From the NCBI RefSeq assembly GCF_000745965.1, contig NZ_JQKI01000040.1, positions 1 to 59,445 on the forward strand: a stretch of DNA of 59,445 nucleotides, written 5' to 3'. The stretch comes from Edaphobacter aggregans DSM 19364. Lineage in GTDB: Bacteria; Acidobacteriota; Terriglobia; Terriglobales; Acidobacteriaceae. Shown here in pieces: positions 53,423-59,445 of this stretch (positions within the stretch are counted from its first letter, which is position 1; the number at the start of each line of letters is the position of its first letter). Both the position numbers and the translations under genes were made by a program. The notes under the pieces are model-generated. The model was given only the letters and a program-made list of their open reading frames with translations, had not been told where the DNA came from and did not search any database.

Positions 53423-55318
53423 TCAGGCGGTCAATCTTAGGGGCGGATTCCCGGCACGGTGCCTGTTTCCTTGAACGATGGATCGAAGCCATAGCTCAAG
53501 AGCGATAGTCCGAAGCATCGCTTGCCACCAAGCTGGGTCTCCCTCTGCCGTGCGGCGCAGGAAGACCCGCAATGTTTTCCCATCGATCAGGCCGGCGTCG
53601 GCGAGCATGGGGTTGGCGAACAGCTTATCGAGAACGTCATGTGCCTGCTGGAGAGCATGGAGTGGTGCGCGAAGCTGATAGGCCTTGCGACGCCTCTCGA
53701 GAACCTCATGAGGGACAATGTTTGCGAGTGCCCTCCGCATGAGCGAACGTCGTCGACCGGGCCGCAGGATCTGCTCCCGCGGAATGCTAAAGAGGTAATT
53801 CACCAGATCCTTGTCGAGGAAGGGATACCGGTATTCCGGCCGGACAAGCAGCTGCGGAAACAGATGAGGGAGGGTCTCCATGAGAGACCACCATGCAAGG
53901 CTGTTATCGAGGCGATGCGGGGCGATACCTACGCGGGAACGAAGAACGGGATTCACGGTCTCGATCTCCCGGCTCCGCTTCCGCAGAGATTCCGCAATCC
54001 ACGGCGGAAGATTTTCATCCTTCGGTTTCGAATTTATATAGAGGCGGCCCACGTAGCTCGCCGTACGCCAAAGGGTTCCCAGAAGCGGGCTGCGATCAAC
54101 GAGCGACCAGGCAATGGATTGGCGTAGCAATCTGCGCACGTTGCCTGAGACCAGATAGTCAGCGAGTTCGGGCAGCGGGTCTGGGATACCACCTAATACC
54201 TCGTCGCCCCCAATCCCCGAAAGGACGCTTCGATAGCCCTTCCGCCAGACGGCATCACGGAATCTGCGTTCCTGTTCGATGGAGAAGCTGTCCGCGCCGG
54301 GAATCAAATAGATTCCATCTGTACCGTCGTATGGCTCGAACGTCCGCTGGGAGAAGGCGATATCCAGGTGTGTACCCACCTTTCCGCGTTTCGCTTCCGT
54401 GATTGAAAAATACGGTTTCTCGTTTAGTGACGTCTCCGAGTCGTCGTAGAACGACACCGTATCGAGAATCTCGGAGTTGGCATTCTTCCTGCGGTGTATC
54501 TGATCGGACATACACACGATGGCGGTTGAATCCATGCCCCCACTGAGTTGTGCGAGAACCGGTGCCCCAGGACCAGTACGTCGCTCGACGGACTGTTGGA
54601 AGAGCGTCAAAAAGCGTCCTTCATACTCCGTGTCTCTGTCGTACCGGATGGTGGTCTCGACCGTGGGACTCCAGTGCTGGTGTCGACTGAGCGCACCATC
54701 ACGAATCCTGAGATAGTGGGCAGGCGGTACCGAACGAATCCCCTCGTATGGGGTGAGGTCGCAAACGAAGCGGCCGGCCAGGTAGCAGGCTGCGTAGTCG
54801 TGCGAGAGTTGGGACTTGGCCTCTCTTGTGTGGAATGCGTCCAGATAGGTTGCCCATACCGCTGCGCCTTGCTCGTAGCGGAAATAAAGCGTCCGGGTGC
54901 CTGCATGGTCTCTGGCGAGATAAAGGGATTGATCCTTTTCTGACCACAGGGCTAAGTCCCAGTCTCCAACGAAGTGTGAGAAGCACGCCTCACTCCACCG
55001 GGCAAAAGCCGCAAGAACAATCTGAGAGTCCGACAGAGCGTCTGGATCGTGGAGGCCAAGCTCCTCGGAGAGCGCCTTGTGGTTATCGAGGCGGCCATCG
55101 AAGCAGAGCGCATGACCATGAGGGCTGCCGGTCGGGCCTTGCTCCAATCCCGAGCGTAGGTGACTGGAATAAGGTTGAAAGCCCATGCCCAGCCTGCCTT
55201 GGATGTGCACCGAACCTGCGCCGGTGGCGTATCGCTCCGTGGCGGCGGCAAGATGCCGCAGCTCCGATTCGGTCACCCGGACTCCGTGTTCTTTCAACAA
55301 ACCGTAAATGATGCTCAT
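53423..55318 (-). CDS. Lasso macrolactam synthetase (C protein, asparagine-synthetase-like)
   Basis: 631 residues from the ATG at 55318; the frame is open upstream to 55612, but B2 occupies that region. The N-terminal domain has the class-II glutaminase fold, but residue 2 is Ser (M-S-I-I-Y), not the catalytic Cys, so it cannot use glutamine; this is usual in lasso cyclases. The ATP-pyrophosphatase motif is S-G-G-M-D-S (259-264). The C-terminal part has Y-P-F-L-D-K-D-L-V-N-Y-L. It activates the ring Asp or Glu by adenylation and closes the isopeptide bond with the core N-terminus. It starts 13 bases after the B2 stop. Confidence 0.9.
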   Translation of the reverse strand: MSIIYGLLKEHGVRVTESELRHLAAATERYATGAGSVHIQGRLGMGFQPYSSHLRSGLEQGPTGSPHGHALCFDGRLDNHKALSEELGLHDPDALSDSQIVLAAFARWSEACFSHFVGDWDLALWSEKDQSLYLARDHAGTRTLYFRYEQGAAVWATYLDAFHTREAKSQLSHDYAACYLAGRFVCDLTPYEGIRSVPPAHYLRIRDGALSRHQHWSPTVETTIRYDRDTEYEGRFLTLFQQSVERRTGPGAPVLAQLSGGMDSTAIVCMSDQIHRRKNANSEILDTVSFYDDSETSLNEKPYFSITEAKRGKVGTHLDIAFSQRTFEPYDGTDGIYLIPGADSFSIEQERRFRDAVWRKGYRSVLSGIGGDEVLGGIPDPLPELADYLVSGNVRRLLRQSIAWSLVDRSPLLGTLWRTASYVGRLYINSKPKDENLPPWIAESLRKRSREIETVNPVLRSRVGIAPHRLDNSLAWWSLMETLPHLFPQLLVRPEYRYPFLDKDLVNYLFSIPREQILRPGRRRSLMRRALANIVPHEVLERRRKAYQLRAPLHALQQAHDVLDKLFANPMLADAGLIDGKTLRVFLRRTAEGDPAWWQAMLRTIALELWLRSIVQGNRHRAGNPPLRLTA

Positions 55319-55331
55319 CACAGGCCCTCGC

Positions 55332-55706
55332 TCAGCAGCGCTCCAACACCTGGAAGATCTCGGTGATATAAGGCTTGTCGTTGACCACCCGTCCGTCGAT
55401 CTCGACCCATGCGTGCGACTGTAACGGAAGCAGTTGCGCGCCGATAACCATCTCCGCGTTCCAGCCGTGATGACGCAGCAGGACCGCCGTCGCCGCGGAA
55501 CGCTGGAGACACAGCACAGGCTTGAAATAGAAGACGCAGGCAAGATCGACAGCATGCGATAGCTCGCAGTCGCTCTCCTGCACCTTGGCCGCACGCAGGT
55601 GTTTCTGTGCACGCACTACCGCGTGAATGCGCTGAAACCCACGGAAGTGCATAAGCCAATCGAAGTACAACAGCAGAAGCCAGCTCTCGACAACACGTCG
55701 CATCAT
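55332..55706 (-). CDS. Lasso leader peptidase (B2 protein, transglutaminase-like)
   Basis: 124 residues from the ATG at 55706 or the next one three bases later, both after AGGAGGG. It has the transglutaminase-core triad of B2 proteins: Cys66 (V-L-C-L-Q-R-S), His98 in S-H-A-W-V-E-I-D-G and Asp110 (V-V-N-D). It should remove the leader peptide, using the B1 protein as a docking partner. The preceding gene (the kinase) ends 20 bases upstream. Confidence 0.88.
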   Translation of the reverse strand: MMRRVVESWLLLLYFDWLMHFRGFQRIHAVVRAQKHLRAAKVQESDCELSHAVDLACVFYFKPVLCLQRSAATAVLLRHHGWNAEMVIGAQLLPLQSHAWVEIDGRVVNDKPYITEIFQVLERC

Positions 55707-55726
55707 GAATCCCTCCTGACTCTCGA

Positions 55727-57097
55727 TCAAACCGAAAGCGCCCCCAGCAAGGCGGGCTCTCGTGCCGCTCGATCCATGTGCCGGGCAATCCCTCGCACAT
55801 ACGCCTGCCGTCGCGGATCGTTCCGCTCAGGCGTCCCAAGCCAGTCTCTCCGTCCAAGGATTGTGGACACAGCAGCGATCAGCGGCATGCACGCAAAGCC
55901 CGCGTCAATCGCTCTGGAATCACACATCTTGGCCATGGCACTGCGATACGTCTCTCGAAGACGTCGATTGCAGGACGCCTTCAGGGATGGGTCCTCGATC
56001 TGATTCAGCAGCAGAAGATGCTCGAAGGTCACGAGCGGGTTCCCCACGTAGGCTTCACACCAGTCGATGAACACGCAACGCTCACCCACGATCAGGACGT
56101 TGCCGAGATTCATATCGCCGTGCAGCACCGTATCGGAGAGACCCAAGTCCTCCATGTAACTGCAAGCATCCTCGAAGAGGTTCTGAAGTTCGCGCAGCCG
56201 CTTCGGCTCGATACGCGCAACCTTCGTCGAGGTTTGGAAGCCCATCGCCTCGTCCACGTAGGCAAAGAGCGCTTCCGCATCGGCTCGCAAGACACGGGTC
56301 CTATGGTCGAGCGCACCGGCCTCAAGCAAGTCCAGCTCCGCTCCCACTGTTCTTATCTGCAGCTCAGCCAGGGACTCGACCGCGCCTTCCATCATTCGCG
56401 CTACGCTGGACGCGTCAGGCGCCAACGCCGCGATGTTGTCGCCGTCGTGACACATCAACCAGGCGTTCCACGCAGGCCGTTCCGCCACCACTTCAGGGGC
56501 ATAGCCGCGGCACAACTTGGACAACAGCGATGTAACCCGAATCTCATGCGTGTTCGGAGCACCGGTTGCTTTGAGCCAGTAGTCGCATCCGTGTTCCATC
56601 CGAAGCCGAACAAGCGTGAATCCTCGGCCCGCGTTGTACTGCTCCACATCAGACTTGGAGCAAACTCTCCTGTCCGTCGTAGTCTCGACCCATGCAATGG
56701 CTTCATCGATCCATCCGATTCCTCCAAGTGGGCTCGTCGTATCGCCATCGAGCATGGCAAGGAATGAGGCGCGCTCCTGTTCCGATAGTTCATCGCTTGG
56801 AAGCTGTTCCGGTTGGATGCCCCTGAACTCCGCAGGAAGTTCGCCGTGCAGCAGTTCTGCGACCGCACACGGCGACATGCTGTCCTCCGTTGTCAGGATG
56901 TCCAGAATCAGAACCGCGAGCCCCCACGCATCGCGAAGAGTCTTCTGCAACTCTCTGGCAAGGCGCGTCCTCTGCGCTACGGCAACGCGGATCAGACGAT
57001 ACTCGCCCCCTCTCTCCAGAGCGCACAAGCCGCGAGATTCCGGGTCTACGAGGAGCACGCGATACTCGTTGGTGTCGATCGGGATTGCCGCTGCCAT
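55727..57097 (-). CDS. Aminoglycoside-phosphotransferase-like kinase in the lasso operon
   Basis: 456 residues. The C-terminal 300 residues have an APH/ChoK-like kinase fold: Lys176 in Y-W-L-K-A-T-G, the catalytic V-L-H-G-D-M-N-L-G-N (325-334) and the metal-binding D in F-I-D-W-C-E-A (343-349). An N-terminal domain of about 140 residues precedes it. It contains V-L-L-V-D-P-E-S and might be Nudix-like, but I see no Nudix box, so I leave it unassigned. The position between B1 and B2, with 20-base gaps, argues for a tailoring role on the precursor or for self-protection. HprK-type kinases are known in lasso clusters of Firmicutes; an APH-type one here is different. It could also act on a small molecule. 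Confidence 0.82.
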   Translation of the reverse strand: MAAAIPIDTNEYRVLLVDPESRGLCALERGGEYRLIRVAVAQRTRLARELQKTLRDAWGLAVLILDILTTEDSMSPCAVAELLHGELPAEFRGIQPEQLPSDELSEQERASFLAMLDGDTTSPLGGIGWIDEAIAWVETTTDRRVCSKSDVEQYNAGRGFTLVRLRMEHGCDYWLKATGAPNTHEIRVTSLLSKLCRGYAPEVVAERPAWNAWLMCHDGDNIAALAPDASSVARMMEGAVESLAELQIRTVGAELDLLEAGALDHRTRVLRADAEALFAYVDEAMGFQTSTKVARIEPKRLRELQNLFEDACSYMEDLGLSDTVLHGDMNLGNVLIVGERCVFIDWCEAYVGNPLVTFEHLLLLNQIEDPSLKASCNRRLRETYRSAMAKMCDSRAIDAGFACMPLIAAVSTILGRRDWLGTPERNDPRRQAYVRGIARHMDRAAREPALLGALSV

Positions 57098-57115
57098 AGG
57101 AGTTCCTCTAGATCG

Positions 57116-57370
57116 TCAATGGGACAGCAACTGCTGCGCTCTCAGGGTCTCAACGAAGTCCCTCACATCTCGTCGTACGACTTCGGGCTGTTCTCCCGTC
57201 TCTCGGGACAAGTTGGCAACGATGGTCTCCAGGCTCTCTCCACGCTCCAACCCTTGCCACACATAGGCTCCAGTCGAGTTGAGCGTAGAAATCGATCCCA
57301 GCTTTGTATCCAGCACCGCGGCCCCATCCTGGTTCACGATGGTCCGAAGATGGGAGTTGTCGTTCACCAT
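57116..57370 (-). CDS. PqqD-like lasso B1 protein (RiPP recognition element)
   Basis: 84 residues from the ATG at 57370, with GAGGTG upstream (a GTG at 57376 is also possible). A winged-helix RRE: V-L-D-T-K-L-G-S-I-S-T-L-N-S-T-G-A-Y-V-W, then helices to V-R-R-D-V-R-D-F-V-E-T-L. It binds the leader peptide and presents it to B2 and C. It ends 18 bases before the kinase gene starts. Confidence 0.88.
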   Translation of the reverse strand: MVNDNSHLRTIVNQDGAAVLDTKLGSISTLNSTGAYVWQGLERGESLETIVANLSRETGEQPEVVRRDVRDFVETLRAQQLLSH

Positions 57371-57591
57371 GAGCACACCTCGCGACGGTCGGCGCTGTAT
57401 CGAAACAGCGGTGAAGACGAGCTTAACCCGATCGATTCATCGCGCAAGCGGAAACTGCTCGGTTGGCCAAAGATACTGTGACATCGCAGAGCACGGGACT
57501 TGCATGCACTAAGTGCTACAAGCTTTGTGCAGGAATAGAGCCTGTTTCGGCCAAATTTACTGCGCAAGAGCAACAAACCGTCCTGCAATGC
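57371..57591. other. Spacer between regulator and B1, with a GCACTAAGTGC palindrome
   Basis: About 220 bases; probably the promoter of the lasso operon. At 57506-57516 lies GCACTAAGTGC, which has the same half-sites (GCACT / AGTGC) as the operator near the XRE genes, but one base less spacing. It could be a weaker site or chance. No small precursor gene is seen here. Confidence 0.4.
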
Positions 57592-59148
57592 CTAGACGGG
57601 GACTGCGACGCCGCAGATTCGGCTTACATTGAGAAGCTCGTCAGAGTGCAACGTCACCTTCGCGTTCTCCTCTTGGTTGTTCGTCAACAACGCGAAACCA
57701 TTCCCATCTCGTTCCAGGTAGCCACAAAGAATCTCCACCCCTCCACGGAGAACGTAGATCGGTCGTGACCACCCCTTCCTGGTCCCATCGCTCCGCGTAT
57801 CGGGAATCCCCGGCAGCTTCTCCAGAAGCACCCACGAGCCAGGCGCGATCTGTGGATGGAGACCCCTGATCGGACTCCCCTGTGCCAGTCGAACCACTCG
57901 GTCATCCCAAAGACGCAGTTGGGGAAACTTCACGGCCAATAACGGCGGCCACTCGCCGAATTCACTCCGCCTCGTCTCCCACACCTCTCTCGGCATGGGA
58001 ATGCTCGCCGCTGGACGCGGGGTCGACAGCTCGGCATAGTGCCTCGCTGCAAGCAGAGTTTCGAGGGAAAATCGACTTGCGTCCCGGATCATGTATCCGC
58101 CAGCCTGAAGAGAATCCGTGTAGCGCGCGAAGTGGGTCAATGTCAGGTGCAGGAGCGCAGGGACATGTGGCTCGGATGGGCCTGGGCTGCGGTATCGCCG
58201 CCACGTACGATCACTGAACTTCGAGTGCAATTCCGCTTGAAGGAACTCTCGGACATACTGTTCTTCGTCCTGCGATCGACGAAACCGTCTGTGCTTGGCG
58301 GCGAGCAATCGGTCCCGCGTGCGATGTTCCCAGGGAAGAACGAGTTCGGCGCTTCCCTCATAGCGGGCAAGCGAAAGTTGGGAATATTCAGGCAACGGCA
58401 GCCGGACAGCAAACATGCGAATGCGGCCAGCAATCCGTACCGACTTGGGACAGGCGAACTCCTGCGGACCGGAATAGGCTCGCTCCGAGTTCAATAACTG
58501 CAGCCTGCCTCGTGTGACCACGCATCGACTACATCGATATCCGTTCCCGAATTGAAGCAGATAGATGGATCGAGGATTGGGTTGCCGTGTTTCCTCTTCC
58601 TCAATCGGCTCCACAAGAGCCAACGCCCCCGGAGGTAGGCTTGACCCCAGGCTGTCCTCCGTGCCGACGTGTACATAAAACGCTCCCGGGCGGCGCCAAG
58701 CCGGCCCTTTCAACGCGCGCATGGGGACGTCGCGCTGCCAACCCCGCACTAACTCCCGCAGCGTTCCATCTAATGCGAAGGCTTCGGAAGGAGCCAGATC
58801 TAAAGGGACATCCATGAGCAAATCCCGCTCGAAGGCATACGACTCGACGATATGGGTTCGCCCACCATTCAAGCGCAGGTCGTACTCCCGCATCGCGTCC
58901 AGATCATATCCAAACAGCCGGTGCGCGCCTTCGATCGTCAACGAGAACACATCCGCGAGCTCAAGCAGCATGCTCAGTGTGGGATGGTCCCCCGTGCGAC
59001 GCAGGTTCGAGAATAGATTCTTCGTGACCAGTTCACGACGTTCGAAGGCGTAGCGCTCGCGGTCGTTCGACGGCCTGATCTGCCGATGCAGATCGCGGAG
59101 ATGCGCAAGAGCTGCAAGAATCTCGGTGCGAGGAACGTGTCGATACAC
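57592..59148 (-). CDS. Putative regulator with tandem LexA/S24-like modules
   Basis: 518 residues from a GTG; AGGAG lies 12 bases upstream, a bit far. The N-terminal 85 residues are helical (F-S-N-L-R-R-T-G-D-H-P-T-L-S-M-L-L-E-L-A-D-V-F) and look like part of an XRE-type DNA-binding domain. Two beta-rich modules follow that resemble the S24 peptidase fold: residues about 145-255 (V-H-V-G-T-E-D-S-L-G, then L-P-P-G-A-L-A-L-V-E) and 410-518 (Q-G-S-P-I-R-G-L-H-P-Q-I-A-P-G-S-W-V-L-L-E, with Ser425 near the usual nucleophile place). The C-terminal module has the I-Y-V-L and Y-L-E-R-D strands. A Lys general base is not evident. It heads the lasso operon. It may be a sensor/repressor that does not cleave itself. 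Confidence 0.6.
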   Translation of the reverse strand: MYRHVPRTEILAALAHLRDLHRQIRPSNDRERYAFERRELVTKNLFSNLRRTGDHPTLSMLLELADVFSLTIEGAHRLFGYDLDAMREYDLRLNGGRTHIVESYAFERDLLMDVPLDLAPSEAFALDGTLRELVRGWQRDVPMRALKGPAWRRPGAFYVHVGTEDSLGSSLPPGALALVEPIEEEETRQPNPRSIYLLQFGNGYRCSRCVVTRGRLQLLNSERAYSGPQEFACPKSVRIAGRIRMFAVRLPLPEYSQLSLARYEGSAELVLPWEHRTRDRLLAAKHRRFRRSQDEEQYVREFLQAELHSKFSDRTWRRYRSPGPSEPHVPALLHLTLTHFARYTDSLQAGGYMIRDASRFSLETLLAARHYAELSTPRPAASIPMPREVWETRRSEFGEWPPLLAVKFPQLRLWDDRVVRLAQGSPIRGLHPQIAPGSWVLLEKLPGIPDTRSDGTRKGWSRPIYVLRGGVEILCGYLERDGNGFALLTNNQEENAKVTLHSDELLNVSRICGVAVPV

Positions 59149-59201
59149 AGCGAAGGGCTTCTCCTATAAGAGCTCAACACGGAGCTGCGACATCGCAGAA
59201 G

Positions 59202-59445
59202 TCAGAAACCGAGTGCCACACCTCGTTGAGTGGACATGGCACAGGTAGCTTCTTCGTCGATCAAATAAGTCATCTGCGCACCACAAGATCGATAGTCAGT
59301 TACGGATTCTATCAAGTAGTTCTCCCCCACTTGCCTTTCTAGTACTGTGACCGCTTGAATGAGTAGTTCAGTTTCAGGCGCGCCAGCTTCCTTGTGAACT
59401 TCCACTTGATGGTGATCTTGTGGCGGTTTGCACTGCGATTCCAGG
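59202..59445 (-). CDS. Hypothetical protein, partial (5' end beyond the window)
   Basis: An open frame of 81 codons from the window edge to a stop at 59202, with a possible GTG start at 59405. The sequence has amphipathic helices (A-P-E-T-E-L-L-I-Q-A-V-T-V-L-E-R) and two Cys (D-Y-R-S-C-G-A-Q and E-A-T-C). I do not recognise it. It is upstream of the regulator on the same strand with a 53-base gap, so it may belong to the same transcript. Confidence 0.4.
   Translation of the reverse strand, partial: LESQCKPPQDHHQVEVHKEAGAPETELLIQAVTVLERQVGENYLIESVTDYRSCGAQMTYLIDEEATCAMSTQRGVALGF

Noticed and set aside
57364..57588. A second lasso precursor between the regulator and B1
   Set aside because: The ORF there has no leader motif and is probably the promoter region.
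1..59445. CRISPR arrays, rRNA genes and a replication origin
   Set aside because: None of the required repeats or conserved sequences were seen on reading the window.

Overview
This window looks like a chromosomal segment of an acidobacterium of the Terriglobus/Granulicella/Edaphobacter type. The evidence is an Oar-like TonB-dependent receptor with an N-terminal carboxypeptidase-regulatory domain, several acidobacterial hypothetical families, GC-rich coding with long antisense shadow ORFs, a full BamA (so a Gram-negative envelope) and a rich set of secreted glycoside hydrolases. Everything here is read from sequence; no database search was run.

Layout. (1) 1-4.9 kb: the end of an unknown gene, an AsmA-like membrane protein, a GGDEF/EAL protein with a degenerate cyclase motif, and a frameshifted alpha/beta-hydrolase pseudogene. 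(2) 4.9-25.5 kb: a large exopolysaccharide cluster of the Wzx/Wzy type. It has an initiating polyprenyl-phosphate sugar transferase, a LuxR regulator with a dead receiver domain, UDP-glucose dehydrogenase and UDP-xylose synthase, five further glycosyltransferases (three GT4, one GT2, one WecG type), flippase, polymerase, Wza-type exporter, Wzc-type tyrosine autokinase, an acyltransferase, a Tat-exported GH10 xylanase and a secreted beta-helix-like protein. The gene content suggests a xylose- or glucuronate-containing polymer. (3) 25.5-27.7 kb: a scar zone with an IS5-type transposase fragment fused to a broken Ser/Thr kinase gene, then a PilZ protein. (4) 27.6-42.5 kb: housekeeping and metabolic genes (metallo-hydrolase, SnoaL-like protein, molybdopterin oxidoreductase, BamA, a twin-arginine aldo/keto reductase, chitinase plus an HGSNAT-like membrane acyltransferase), an IS110 remnant, and a compact promoter-hairpin-terminator unit that looks like an unannotated small RNA (39381-39502).

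(5) 42.65 kb to the end: a genomic island next to tRNA-Thr(CGU), opened by a tyrosine integrase. Its cargo is a complete lasso-peptide system. On the plus strand are an ECF sigma factor, its membrane anti-sigma factor, an Oar/TonB receptor and a lasso-peptide isopeptidase of the AtxE type. Converging on these from the minus strand are a regulator with two LexA/S24-like modules, a PqqD-like B1 protein, an aminoglycoside-phosphotransferase-like kinase with an extra N-terminal domain, a transglutaminase-like B2 protease, an asparagine-synthetase-like cyclase and, last, a 44-residue precursor peptide. Two small XRE regulators sit at the head of the plus-strand block, and three copies of a GGCACTATAGTGCC-type palindrome lie in their upstream regions. 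The logic I infer is: make and modify the lasso peptide, export it, re-import it through the TonB receptor, signal through the anti-sigma/sigma pair, and open it with the isopeptidase. The embedded kinase, the dual-S24 regulator and the precursor gene at the distal end of the operon are the least conventional parts.
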